A stretch of DNA of 64,000 bases from Alphaproteobacteria bacterium SO-S41. GTDB lineage: Bacteria > Pseudomonadota > Alphaproteobacteria > Micropepsales > Micropepsaceae. Below the pieces are notes generated by a model. That model made no database searches and was not told the origin of the DNA. It saw only the letters and a program-made list of their open reading frames with translations. Both the position numbers and the translations under genes were made by a program. Numbering within the stretch: the first letter of the stretch is position 1; every line of letters begins with the position of its first letter. Shown here in pieces: positions 29,344-37,681 of this stretch. The stretch is from positions 930,001 to 994,000 of the forward strand of contig AP024629.1 in NCBI GenBank assembly GCA_019670725.1, in the 5' to 3' direction.

Positions 29344-29904
29344 ATGAGTGTTGCCCTGCCGATCCGTACCGCGTCGCTGATCTTGCGTCCGTTCGCGGAG
29401 AGCGATTTTGAGGACATCGCCGCGCAAATGGGCGATGCGGGCGTGACCCGCTATCTCTATTGGGGGCCGCGCACGCGCGAGGAATCCCGCATCGCCTTCG
29501 AGAAGCGGATGACGGGCAACGTCATCGCGCCGGGCGTCGATTATATCGCGCTGGTCATCGCGGACGCCGCGACCGGCCGCTTTGCGGGCGAAGTGTCGCT
29601 CATGCACATGGCAAACCCGCATCGCAACGGCGAGATCGGATACATCCTCCATCCCGATTTCCACGGACGCGGGGTCGCGACCGAAGCCGCCACCGCCATG
29701 CGCGACATCGCCTTCCGCGAACTTGGCCTGCATCGCCTCACGGCGGGTTGCGACGATCGCAACACGGGGTCGTGGCGGGTGATGGAGAAGCTTGGCATGC
29801 GCCGCGAGGCCCATTTCGTCCGCAACGAATTCGTCAAGGGCGAATGGACCGGCGGCATCATCTACGCGATGCTCGACGAGGAGTGGCGCGCGCTGCAGGC
29901 CTAG
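29344..29904 (+). CDS. GNAT family N-acetyltransferase (RimJ/RimL type)
   Basis: 186 aa acetyltransferase. The acetyl-CoA binding segment is LHPDFHGRGVATEAATAM, preceded by MANPHRNGEIGYIL and followed by CDDRNTGSWRVMEKLGMRREA, as in RimJ/RimL-like GNATs. ATG 29344 is preceded by AAAGGAG. It overlaps the downstream hydrolase tail to tail. Target unknown. Confidence 0.85.
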   Translation: MSVALPIRTASLILRPFAESDFEDIAAQMGDAGVTRYLYWGPRTREESRIAFEKRMTGNVIAPGVDYIALVIADAATGRFAGEVSLMHMANPHRNGEIGYILHPDFHGRGVATEAATAMRDIAFRELGLHRLTAGCDDRNTGSWRVMEKLGMRREAHFVRNEFVKGEWTGGIIYAMLDEEWRALQA

Positions 29905-30704
29905 CGGCGATCGGGGTCCTTGAAGAAGGCGCGCCTTGCGCCGGTGCGCGCGAACGGTGCCCAGGCGCCCGCGGGCTGCGACAGGCGGTCGAACAGCGCG
30001 TAGAGGGCCACCGGATTGTGCCCGAGGCCGATATGGCTGCCCGGGACTTCGATATTCTCGACCTCGTTCTGCGGCGCGTTGCGGCTGGCCTGCCAGGCGA
30101 CGATGCCGTCGGTCCGCGAATAGATCGAGGTCGTCGGCACCGGCGGGGGCTTCGGCAATTGCTCGAACAGCGGATTGGTCTGAGGCTTCTCGCCGCTCGC
30201 CCATTCATAGACGCGGGTGGCGTTGCTCGCATTCACCGCGCGGGTGAAGGGGCTACCCAGCGTGATCACCTGGCGGATCTTGTCCGGCATCATCTTGGCG
30301 AGTTCGCGCGCGAAGGTGCCGCCGAGGCTCCAGCCGACCAGCGAAACTTTCTGGCCGTAACGCTCATAGAGCTCGTCGATCCGTGCGGTCATCGCGGGGA
30401 TGAGGCCGGCCTTCAGGCCCATATTGCGCCCCAGCTTCCAGGGGTGCGCGGCGTAGTTCAGCTCCTTCAGCAAGCCGCGCATCGGCGCGGTGGACATGTC
30501 GCTGGCACCGAGGCCGGGCAGGACCAGCACAGGCTGGCCGTCGCCGGCCGGCAGCTTGGTCTTCAGCCAGGGCCGCACAGCGTAGAACCAGCCGAGCTCG
30601 AAAAGGCCGCGGCCTTCCGCGAACAGCCAGAATTTGTGCGGCGGCGCGATGTCGCGCGCCCAGGCGTCGTTCAGTCGGACGCCTTCGAAATAGCGAGCGT
30701 TCAT
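29901..30704 (-). CDS. Alpha/beta hydrolase family protein
   Basis: 267 aa. The nucleophile elbow is SLVGWSLGGTFARELA and LVLPGLGASDMST holds the oxyanion region; H in VPGSHIGLGHNP is a likely triad His. ATG 30704 has AGGAG 8 nt upstream and is preferred to 30728. It is 81 nt downstream of the methylsuccinyl-CoA dehydrogenase gene on the same strand. It resembles PHB-type lipase/triacylglycerol lipase relatives; substrate unknown. Confidence 0.75.
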   Translation of the reverse strand: MNARYFEGVRLNDAWARDIAPPHKFWLFAEGRGLFELGWFYAVRPWLKTKLPAGDGQPVLVLPGLGASDMSTAPMRGLLKELNYAAHPWKLGRNMGLKAGLIPAMTARIDELYERYGQKVSLVGWSLGGTFARELAKMMPDKIRQVITLGSPFTRAVNASNATRVYEWASGEKPQTNPLFEQLPKPPPVPTTSIYSRTDGIVAWQASRNAPQNEVENIEVPGSHIGLGHNPVALYALFDRLSQPAGAWAPFARTGARRAFFKDPDRR

Positions 30705-30785
30705 TTTATGATCTCCTGACCCGCGCAAATGCGATCATCAACAGTCCCCAGCCGCGATCGTTCCACGATGAAACGTGACGGACCG

Positions 30786-32465
30786 TCAGTTCGCGCCCTC
30801 TTCCAGCAAACGCCGGGCGATGACCATGGCCTGCACCTCGGCGGCGCCTTCGAAGATGTTGAGAATGCGCGCATCGCAGAGGACGCGGCTGATCGGATAT
30901 TCCAGCGCGAAGCCGTTGCCGCCGTGGATCTGCAGCGCATTGTCCGCCGCGGCCCAGGCGACGCGTGCGCCCAGCAGCTTGGCCATGCCCGCTTCCAGAT
31001 CGCAGCGCCGGCCCTCGTCCTTCTCGCGCGCCGCGAAATAGGTCATCTGGCGCGCGACCATGATCTCGACCGCCATCATCACCAGCTTGTTGGCGACGCG
31101 GGGGAAGGTGAAGAGCGGCTTCCCGAACTGGATGCGGTCGAGCGCATAGCGCAGGCCCAGCTCCAGCGCCGACTGCGCCACGCCGACCGCACGCGCCGCG
31201 GTCTGGATGCGCGCGGACTCAAACGTCTGCATCAACTGCTTGAAGCCCTGGCCTTCCTCGCCGCCGAGCAGATTGGCGGCCGGCACCTCGAAACCGTCAA
31301 ACCCGATCTCGTATTCCTTCATGCCCCTGTAGCCGAGCACCTCAATCTCGCCGCCCGTCATGCCCGCCACGGGAAAATGCTCGTCGTCGCCGCCGCGCGG
31401 CTTGGGCGCGAGCAGCATGGAGAGGCCTTTATAGCCCGGTGCGTCCGAGGTGCGGACCAGCAGCGTCATCACGTCGGCGCGCGCGGCGTGGGTGATCCAG
31501 GTCTTGTTGCCTGTGACCTTCCAGGTCTCGCCGTCCTTCACCGCGCGGGTGCGCAGCGAGGCGAGGTCGGAGCCGGTATTCGGTTCGGTGAAGACGGCGG
31601 TCGGCAGGATTGCACCCGAGGCGATCTTGGGCAGCCAATACTCCTTCTGCTCCGTCGTGCCGCCGCCCAGGATCAGCTCCGCCGCGATCTCGCTGCGCGT
31701 CCCCAGCGAGCCGACGCCAATATAGCCGCGCGACAATTCCTCCGACACGACACACATCGCGGTCTTGCCGAGGCCCGAACCGCCGAACTCTTCCGGCAGG
31801 GTCAGGCCGAACACGCCGAGCGCGCCCATCTCCTCGACGACCGGCATCGGGATGAACTCGTCGCGCATGTGCCAGCCATTGGCGTAGGGCACGACCTTGT
31901 CGTCGGCGAATTTGCGGAACTGCTCGCGGATCAGCTCCATGGTCTCGTCGAGCCCGGTGACGCCATGGCTGGCGGCGCCGGGGTGTTCGGCGATCAGCGC
32001 CGCGAGCCGCGCCTTGCGGCCGGTATCCTGCGCAGCGCGCGCGGCATCGGCGACGGCCTTCCAGAACGCACCGATCTGGTCGTCGTCGAGACCGAGGTCG
32101 TAGGGCCTAATGATCTCGCCCTGGCTCATCGGGATGCCGCCGACGATCTGCAGCGCGTATTCGCCGACCGCGATCTCCAGGATCAGCGTCTCGATCTCGC
32201 CGAAGCGGCCGTCCGACTTCAGGTGCGTCGCCCAACGCGCCATCTGGCCGAGCGCTTCGGTATAGGTCGCGAGCCATGACAGGCCGTGCGCGGCGTGCTG
32301 CTCCTTTTCGAACAGGGCGGCCGAGACCTTGCCCTTGTCCGATACTTTAACCCTAACGCTCGCCTTGGCCGCGGCGAGCAGGGTTTCGGCGGCGCCGGCG
32401 ACGCGCTGGGCGGCGGCGATGGGGTCAAGGGTTTCCGCGCGGGCGGGGGCGGCAACGGTGTTCAT
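30786..32465 (-). CDS. mcd: Methylsuccinyl-CoA dehydrogenase (ethylmalonyl-CoA pathway)
   Basis: 559 aa, about 150-170 residues longer at the N-terminus than ordinary acyl-CoA dehydrogenases, which is the length class of methylsuccinyl-CoA dehydrogenase. It oxidises (2S)-methylsuccinyl-CoA to mesaconyl-CoA. The FAD/acyl-CoA dehydrogenase core has PEEFGGSGLGKTAMCVVSEEL, TEPNTGSDLASLRTRA, WITHAARADVM and LQIHGGNGFALEYPISRVL. With Ccr (34180) and Ecm (46701) in the same window, the assignment is strong. Electrons are probably passed to EtfAB (20469-22173). The exact identity versus another long acyl-CoA dehydrogenase rests on the extension and context. Confidence 0.88.
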   Translation of the reverse strand: MNTVAAPARAETLDPIAAAQRVAGAAETLLAAAKASVRVKVSDKGKVSAALFEKEQHAAHGLSWLATYTEALGQMARWATHLKSDGRFGEIETLILEIAVGEYALQIVGGIPMSQGEIIRPYDLGLDDDQIGAFWKAVADAARAAQDTGRKARLAALIAEHPGAASHGVTGLDETMELIREQFRKFADDKVVPYANGWHMRDEFIPMPVVEEMGALGVFGLTLPEEFGGSGLGKTAMCVVSEELSRGYIGVGSLGTRSEIAAELILGGGTTEQKEYWLPKIASGAILPTAVFTEPNTGSDLASLRTRAVKDGETWKVTGNKTWITHAARADVMTLLVRTSDAPGYKGLSMLLAPKPRGGDDEHFPVAGMTGGEIEVLGYRGMKEYEIGFDGFEVPAANLLGGEEGQGFKQLMQTFESARIQTAARAVGVAQSALELGLRYALDRIQFGKPLFTFPRVANKLVMMAVEIMVARQMTYFAAREKDEGRRCDLEAGMAKLLGARVAWAAADNALQIHGGNGFALEYPISRVLCDARILNIFEGAAEVQAMVIARRLLEEGAN

Positions 32466-32592
32466 GTCAGCGATCTCCGGAACGGCGGTGTCTTAGCAGC
32501 GGGGCAGGGTGGATGCGACGGCCCTGCGCGTTGCGGCCTGCTGCCGCCCGCGTTAAGCCACGGTCAGGACTGTACGGGCTACGCATCATTTC

Positions 32593-33441
32593 ATGAACGA
32601 GGACGAGAGCCTTTTTACGCATCTGCGCCGGGTCATTACCGATGCGCTGAATCGTTTCGTGCTCAACGACAACTGGGCGATCGCCAGCGACATCGCGCTC
32701 GCCATGCTGATGTCGCTGTTCCCGTTTCTGATCATCGTGACGGCGGTCGCCTCGATGATCGGCAGCCAGGAACTCGCCCGCGAGGTCGCGGATCTGATTC
32801 TCGCCTCGTGGCCGCCGCAGGTGGGCGGACGGCTCGCCGACGAGGTGATGAACGTCCTCACCGGCCAGCGCCGCGACCTGCTCACCATCGGCTCGGTGCT
32901 GGCGCTCTATTTCTCGTCGAACGCGGTGCAATCCGTGCGCATCGGCCTCAACCGCGCCTATGGCACGATCGAGCTCAGGGGCTGGTGGCTGACCCGGCTG
33001 GAATCGATCGGCTTCGTGGTGCTCGGCACCGCCGTCCTGCTGACGCTCGCCTTCCTCATCGTGCTCGGCCCGGTCCTGTGGCGCACGCTTACCGCCTATA
33101 TGCCCTGGCTCGGCCCGTTCTCGGGCGTGGTGACGGCGCTCCGCTTCACCATCGCCTCGGCGGTCATCATCTCGGCGCTCACCATCGCGCATTTCTGGCT
33201 GCCCGCGGGCTGGCGGCGGCTCATGGATATCTGGCCGGGCATCCTGGTAACGCTCGCGGGCTGGATCGGCACCGGCTTCGCCTTCGGCTGGTATCTCGAC
33301 AGTTTCGCGACCAACTACGTCACCACCTATGCCGGCCTCGCGACCGGCATGATCGCGCTCGTGTTCCTGTACTTCACCGCGGTGATCTTCCTCTTCGGCG
33401 GCGAGCTGAATGCGGCCGTCGGCCGGGCGAAGCGGCGCTAG
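32593..33441 (+). CDS. YihY/BrkB family inner-membrane protein
   Basis: 282 aa with about six membrane helices. Family blocks are DNWAIASDIALAMLMSLFPFLI and SSNAVQSVRIGLNRAYGTIE, GWIGTGFAFGWYLDSFATNYVTTYAGLATGMIALVFLYFTA-type C-terminal segments, and ALFGGELNA-like FLFGGELNAAV. The role of the family is unclear despite the old RNase BN label. It is divergent from mcd with a 127-nt gap. Confidence 0.85.
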   Translation: MNEDESLFTHLRRVITDALNRFVLNDNWAIASDIALAMLMSLFPFLIIVTAVASMIGSQELAREVADLILASWPPQVGGRLADEVMNVLTGQRRDLLTIGSVLALYFSSNAVQSVRIGLNRAYGTIELRGWWLTRLESIGFVVLGTAVLLTLAFLIVLGPVLWRTLTAYMPWLGPFSGVVTALRFTIASAVIISALTIAHFWLPAGWRRLMDIWPGILVTLAGWIGTGFAFGWYLDSFATNYVTTYAGLATGMIALVFLYFTAVIFLFGGELNAAVGRAKRR

Positions 33442-33443
33442 GC

Positions 33444-34157
33444 TCATCGCACGAGCCTCCGCCTGCGGCCGAGGAAAAGCGGCTTCAGCGCAAACCACAG
33501 CAGCGGCAGGCCGCTCAGCGCGACCGCGAGCCCGCCAGCCGCGAAGGCGACCATCCAGGGCGAGTTGAAGTTCTCGCGCGTGGAATAGTCCATAATGTGC
33601 AGCATCCAGAAGAAGTCGTAGAGCCGCCATGTCCCGTTGCGCCGCGCGCTGACCCGCCCGTCATTCGCGGCGACATAGAGGCGGGTGCTGTCATCGTCGT
33701 CGAAGCTGACGCGCCACGCCGGCAACCGCCCGCGATAGTCGCCGCCCTCTTCCGTCACCAGCACCGCAGAGATGGGCTTGCCGGCGCCCGCGAAATCCGC
33801 GACCGCCACGCGCCGCGCGAGATCCTCGCCGATCGGGCTCAGCACCGCGCCGCTGCGCGCATCGACCAGCACGCTGCCGCCTTCAGAGCCTTTCAGCTCA
33901 TAGACGGGTTCGCCCGCGACCGTCGTCAGCGTCGCCGTCACCGCATCCTTGCCCGCCACGATCTCGGCGACGGGCAGCACGCCCGTCAGTCCGCTCAGCA
34001 GAACGGGTGTCGGCGCGGCGATACGGTCCTCGCCGCGCACCTCCTCGATCGGCAACAGCGCCATGACGAGGCCGCTCAGCATCCACAGGCCCACCTGGAT
34101 GCCGACCACCAGCCCGACCCATTTATGGACCGAGAGCAGGACGCGTTTCAGCCGCAT
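33444..34157 (-). CDS. PepSY domain-containing membrane protein
   Basis: 237 aa. One helix near the N-terminus (HKWVGLVVGIQVGLWMLSGLVMALLP), a periplasmic PepSY-like part (DARSGAVLSPIGEDLARR, RLYVAANDGRVSARR) and a C-terminal helix pair (FAAGGLAVALSGLPLLWFAL). The HKW and HIMDYSTRENFN histidines could ligate heme or metal, as in PepSY-TM reductase-like proteins. It starts 22 nt downstream of the ccr stop on the same strand. Function unknown. Confidence 0.75.
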   Translation of the reverse strand: MRLKRVLLSVHKWVGLVVGIQVGLWMLSGLVMALLPIEEVRGEDRIAAPTPVLLSGLTGVLPVAEIVAGKDAVTATLTTVAGEPVYELKGSEGGSVLVDARSGAVLSPIGEDLARRVAVADFAGAGKPISAVLVTEEGGDYRGRLPAWRVSFDDDDSTRLYVAANDGRVSARRNGTWRLYDFFWMLHIMDYSTRENFNSPWMVAFAAGGLAVALSGLPLLWFALKPLFLGRRRRLVR

Positions 34158-34179
34158 GGTTTAGCCAGCGGGACGGGCC

Positions 34180-35460
34180 TCAGCCCTGGCCCGCCTCGAT
34201 CACGTCTTCCAGCGTGCGCAGGCCCGTGCGGGGCGCGTTCACCAGCACGGCCATGTTGCCGGGCAGATGCTCGTTCTTGAGCATCTTGGTGTGGGCCTTC
34301 GGAATGTCGTTCCACGAGAAGACTTCCGACATGCAGGGGTCGATGCGGCGCTCGACGACCAAGCGGTTGGCCTGGCTCGCCTGCAGGTAGTTCGCGAAGT
34401 GCGAGCCCTGCACGCGCTTCTGGCGCATCCACACATAGCGGGCGTCGAAGGTGAGATTGTAGCCGGTGGTGCCGGCGCAGAAGACGACCATGCCGCCGCG
34501 CTTCACGACCAGGCACGAGACGGGGAAGGTCGATTCGCCGGGGTGCTCGAACACCATGTCGACGTCATTGCCCTTGCCGGTGATGTCCCAGATCGCCTTG
34601 CCGAACTTGCGGGCTTCCTTGGTCCAGGTGTCGTATTCGGGCGTGCCGACCTGGGGCATCTGACCCCAGCACTTGAAGTCCTTGCGGTTGATAACGCCCT
34701 TGGCGCCTAAGCTCAGCACGAAGTCGCGCTTGGTCTCGTCCGAGATGACGCCGATCGCGTTGGCGCCACTGACCGCGCAGAGCTGAATCGCGAACGAGCC
34801 GAGGCCGCCCGAGGCGCCCCACACCAGCACGTTGTGGCCGGGACGCAGGATGTGCGGGCGATGGCCGAAGAACATGCGGTAGGTCGTCGCGAGGGTCAGC
34901 GTGTAGCAGGCCGACTCTTCCCAGGTCAGGTGCTTAGGGCGCTCCATGAGCTGACGGTCCTGCACGCGGCAGAACTGGGCGAACGAGCCGTCCGGCGTCT
35001 CGTAGCCCCAGATGCGCTGGGTCGGCGAGAACATCGGGTCGCCGCCATTGCACTCTTCATCGTCGCCGTCGTCCTGGTTGCAGTGGATGACGACCTCGTC
35101 GCCGACCTTCCAGCGCTTCACCTTGGAGCCGACCGCCCAGACGATGCCCGAGGCATCGGAGCCGGCGACGTGGAAGGGCGCCTTGTGGCCGTCAAAGGGC
35201 GAGATGGGCGTGCCGAGGCCGGCCCAGACGCCGTTGTAATTGACGCCCGCGGCCATCACGAGGACGAGCACGTCGTGGCTGTCGAGTTCCCAGGTGGGCA
35301 CGACCTCGACCTGGAAGGATTGCTCGGGCTCGCCGTGACGCTCGCGGCGGATCGCCCAGGCATACATATTCTTCGGCACATGGCCGAGCGGCGGGATTTC
35401 ACCGATCTCGTAGAGATCCTTGGGTCCGCTCGCGGACTTCACCGCTTCGACAATCGCCAT
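34180..35460 (-). CDS. ccr: Crotonyl-CoA carboxylase/reductase
   Basis: 426 aa MDR-superfamily enzyme reductively carboxylating crotonyl-CoA to (2S)-ethylmalonyl-CoA with NADPH and CO2, the key step of the ethylmalonyl-CoA pathway. Distinctive blocks are MAIVEAVKSASGPKDLYEIG, GVNYNGVWAGLGTPISPFDGH, CNQDDGDDEECNGGDPMF and PQVGTPEYDTWTKEARKFGK, the last two long insertions being absent from ordinary quinone oxidoreductases. The nucleotide motif is VWGASGGLGSFAIQL. ATG 35460 is chosen; the reading to 35568 adds an unrelated Cys-rich stretch. The upstream 248 nt carry palindromes. Confidence 0.95.
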   Translation of the reverse strand: MAIVEAVKSASGPKDLYEIGEIPPLGHVPKNMYAWAIRRERHGEPEQSFQVEVVPTWELDSHDVLVLVMAAGVNYNGVWAGLGTPISPFDGHKAPFHVAGSDASGIVWAVGSKVKRWKVGDEVVIHCNQDDGDDEECNGGDPMFSPTQRIWGYETPDGSFAQFCRVQDRQLMERPKHLTWEESACYTLTLATTYRMFFGHRPHILRPGHNVLVWGASGGLGSFAIQLCAVSGANAIGVISDETKRDFVLSLGAKGVINRKDFKCWGQMPQVGTPEYDTWTKEARKFGKAIWDITGKGNDVDMVFEHPGESTFPVSCLVVKRGGMVVFCAGTTGYNLTFDARYVWMRQKRVQGSHFANYLQASQANRLVVERRIDPCMSEVFSWNDIPKAHTKMLKNEHLPGNMAVLVNAPRTGLRTLEDVIEAGQG

Positions 35461-35658
35461 CTGAAACCCCTCCAATGATACTCCCTCCGGACTCTCATGG
35501 GTCCTTGGGAAGGCGAACTGAGGATTCGTCAGTTTTGCGTCGGCTGCAACACAATTTTTGCACCGCACAACAGCTAGACGACATATTGGGCGTCAAATCC
35601 GCGAAATTAAGTAACTTTATGTCTCATGTCGTGTCTTGTGCGACACAACTGGACCAAT

Positions 35659-35691
35659 CTCTCTGGCAATGCACCATGCAGCGCCAGAGAG
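35659..35691. promoter_or_regulatory. Palindrome between the glycosyltransferase operon and ccr
   Basis: Nine-bp arms CTCTCTGGC and GCCAGAGAG surround an inner TGCA-CCA-TGCA pair. The site is 18 nt beyond the glycosyltransferase stop and about 200 nt upstream of the ccr ATG. It lacks a T-run, so it may be a weak terminator, an operator, or both. A second, weaker repeat (GTGTC/GACAC at 35631-35646) is close by. Confidence 0.45.
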
Positions 35692-35708
35692 TTGTGGCGT
35701 CCGAAGAC

Positions 35709-37022
35709 TCAGGCGGCCGGGGCCAGCGCGGGTGCGCGGCCTGCCGCCGCCGCCTCTTCCAGATGGCCGATCAGCCGTGCCGCGGTGATGTCGTTCAGGA
35801 TTGCGCCCTGCAGACGGCGTGCGGCGTCGCGGAACGCGCCCTCGCCGATCAGGCGCTTCAAGGCGGCGGCGATTTTGGCCGGACCGGCGGTGTTCTCCAG
35901 CCGCAACCCCGCGCCATGGAAGGCGACGCGCGCGGCATTGTCGTTCTGGTCGCGGCCCATGGGTAGGCAGAGCAGGGGCCGGCCGTGGCTCAGCGCCCGC
36001 GCCACCGTGCCGTGCCCGGCATGGGTGACGACGACGCCCGCCTCGCGCATCGCCCGGTCGTGCGGCGCGCTGGCCCGCACGGTGACATTCTCCGGCACCA
36101 CGCCGATCGACGCGCGCTTGATCGCCGGTCCCAGGGTCACGAGCGCGCGCACCGGCAGTCGGCCGAGGGCGGCGATCGTGTTCGCAATCTGCGCGCTCTG
36201 GTTCTGGAAGGTCGTCGAGAACGAGACCAGCACCGAGGGCCGCGGGTCGAACTTGTCCCAGGGCGATTGCCACGCCGCGGCCCAGTCGGGCTCGCCGAGC
36301 AGCGGGCCGACATAGGCGAAGCGCGGCGGCAGGACGCCGCTCGGATAGTCGAACGCCGCGCTGGTGCCGATCAGCACATGGCTCGCCCAGTCCGTCTGCG
36401 CGAAGAGTTCGGTCAGCGGCCTCAGGCCGAACGCGGCGCGTGCCGCGTTGAGCGCGGGCAGGCCGAGATTGAACATCGCCCGGCCGCCTTCCGCGATCGC
36501 CGCATGCATCGCGCGCTCTTCGTCGTTCACCGGCGGCGGCAGGCCCGGTCCCAGCGCGGGAATGCCTGGGATCGGCAGCAGCGAAACATTGGCCATCAGC
36601 ACGGCCAGCGGCACGCCGCGCGCCTCGGCCGCGACCATCGCGCCCAGCGTCATTTCGCTGGAGACGATGAGGTCGGTATCCTCGCGGTCCAGTTCCGCCG
36701 CGGTGTCGCGGGCATAGCCGAGCGCCCCGCCGGCGAGGATCACGTCGCGCAGCTTCTCGATGCCCCCCATCGGGCCAACGGCGTCGAAGTCGCGCACCGT
36801 GTCGTGGACGAGATCGTGATTGGGGCGGTTCGGCCCCTCGCGCCACGGCACGAAAACCGCGCCGCTGGTCTCGATCGCGCGGCGGCTGGCCTCGTCGCTC
36901 ATGACGCGGACACGGTGGCCGCGTGCGATCAACTGGCGCGCCGCGGTGGCGACAGGCGGAATGTTGCCGCCGCCTTCCCAGGTGGTGAACAGAATATTCA
37001 AACGCTTCGACTGCGCCGTCAT
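35709..37022 (-). CDS. Glycosyltransferase of the UDP-glycosyltransferase (GT1/MGT) family
   Basis: 437 aa GT-B enzyme. The N-terminus ILFTTWEGGGNIPPVATAARQL is the usual MGT/erythromycin-glucosyltransferase start, and the C-terminal nucleotide-sugar motif is VVTHAGHGTVARALSHGRPLL with PMGRDQNDNAARV. Members glycosylate small lipophilic molecules such as macrolides, phenolics or carotenoids. It overlaps a TetR gene by 4 nt, suggesting induction by its substrate. No membrane segments. Substrate unknown. Confidence 0.85.
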   Translation of the reverse strand: MTAQSKRLNILFTTWEGGGNIPPVATAARQLIARGHRVRVMSDEASRRAIETSGAVFVPWREGPNRPNHDLVHDTVRDFDAVGPMGGIEKLRDVILAGGALGYARDTAAELDREDTDLIVSSEMTLGAMVAAEARGVPLAVLMANVSLLPIPGIPALGPGLPPPVNDEERAMHAAIAEGGRAMFNLGLPALNAARAAFGLRPLTELFAQTDWASHVLIGTSAAFDYPSGVLPPRFAYVGPLLGEPDWAAAWQSPWDKFDPRPSVLVSFSTTFQNQSAQIANTIAALGRLPVRALVTLGPAIKRASIGVVPENVTVRASAPHDRAMREAGVVVTHAGHGTVARALSHGRPLLCLPMGRDQNDNAARVAFHGAGLRLENTAGPAKIAAALKRLIGEGAFRDAARRLQGAILNDITAARLIGHLEEAAAAGRAPALAPAA

Positions 37023-37651
37023 GACGCCCTCCTCATCGTGGCCGGCGTCCCCGTGACGGCGGCGTTGAATTTCGTGACCGTCTCGAGCATCAGCGCGGTG
37101 GTCTCTTTCTGGCTGAGGCCCATGTCGCGGCGATAGATCTGCCAGACATAGACATCGGTGAAGGCGATCAGGCCTTTCAGGTGACGCTCGCGCGCCGCGC
37201 CGCTCAGCGTCTCCAGCACTTCGGCGAAGACGCGCTCGGTCTCCTTGCGATGGCTGGCGCGGCCATGAGCCAGCACGGGCTTCAGCGCGGGGTGGCGCTG
37301 TTCCTGCGCCAGCAGGCGGACGACGCTGTCGCCGGTGATCTCATAATCCGCGACCAGCGCCGTGACCGCCGAGGCGATCGAGCCGTAGCCCGCGTGCCGC
37401 CGCGCCTCGATCGCCGGACCGATCGCGGTCTTGAAGGCATCGATCAGCCCGTCTTTGCCGCCGAAGCGGCGGATCACGGTCTGCACCGTCACGCCCGAGC
37501 GCGCCGCCACCTCGGCGAGGGTGATGTCTTCCAGCCAATGCTCGGTCACCAGCGCGACGAACGCATCGACGATGCGCTGGTGCGTTTCCTCGGCCGCTTC
37601 GGCGCGGGCGCCCTGATTGTAGGCCCGGGTCTGGGTGGGTTTCGATTTCAT
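37019..37651 (-). CDS. TetR family transcriptional regulator
   Basis: 210 aa. The HTH region lies at about residues 25-70 (RIVDAFVALVTEHWLEDITL, then VAARSGVTVQTVIRRFGGKDGL). The C-terminal domain has VRLLAQEQRHPALKPVLAHG, resembling regulators that bind small ligands. It is the first gene of a two-gene unit with the glycosyltransferase and probably controls it through the palindrome at 37651-37667, which overlaps its start codon. The ATG is at 37651. Confidence 0.85.
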   Translation of the reverse strand: MKSKPTQTRAYNQGARAEAAEETHQRIVDAFVALVTEHWLEDITLAEVAARSGVTVQTVIRRFGGKDGLIDAFKTAIGPAIEARRHAGYGSIASAVTALVADYEITGDSVVRLLAQEQRHPALKPVLAHGRASHRKETERVFAEVLETLSGAARERHLKGLIAFTDVYVWQIYRRDMGLSQKETTALMLETVTKFNAAVTGTPATMRRAS

Positions 37652-37667
37652 GTTAGTGTAACTAACA
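37651..37667. promoter_or_regulatory. Perfect palindromic operator candidate at the TetR start
   Basis: TGTTAGT-GTA-ACTAACA is a perfect 7-bp inverted repeat with a 3-nt spacer. It begins at the start codon of the TetR gene and lies only 15 nt before the divergent LuxR-type gene at 37682. The size and position fit autorepression by the TetR protein, and it could also affect the LuxR gene. Confidence 0.65.
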
Positions 37668-37681
37668 TCAAATATCGGACG

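Noticed and set aside
28036-29904. 622-aa plus-strand frame spanning the aldo/keto reductase region and ending in the GNAT gene
   Set aside because: Only the last 186 residues resemble a protein family (GNAT). The rest is antisense to the reductase, so the real start is ATG 29344.
34180-35460. Ordinary zinc-type alcohol dehydrogenase or quinone oxidoreductase
   Set aside because: The characteristic insertions and the N-terminus match crotonyl-CoA carboxylase/reductase, and the pathway context supports it.
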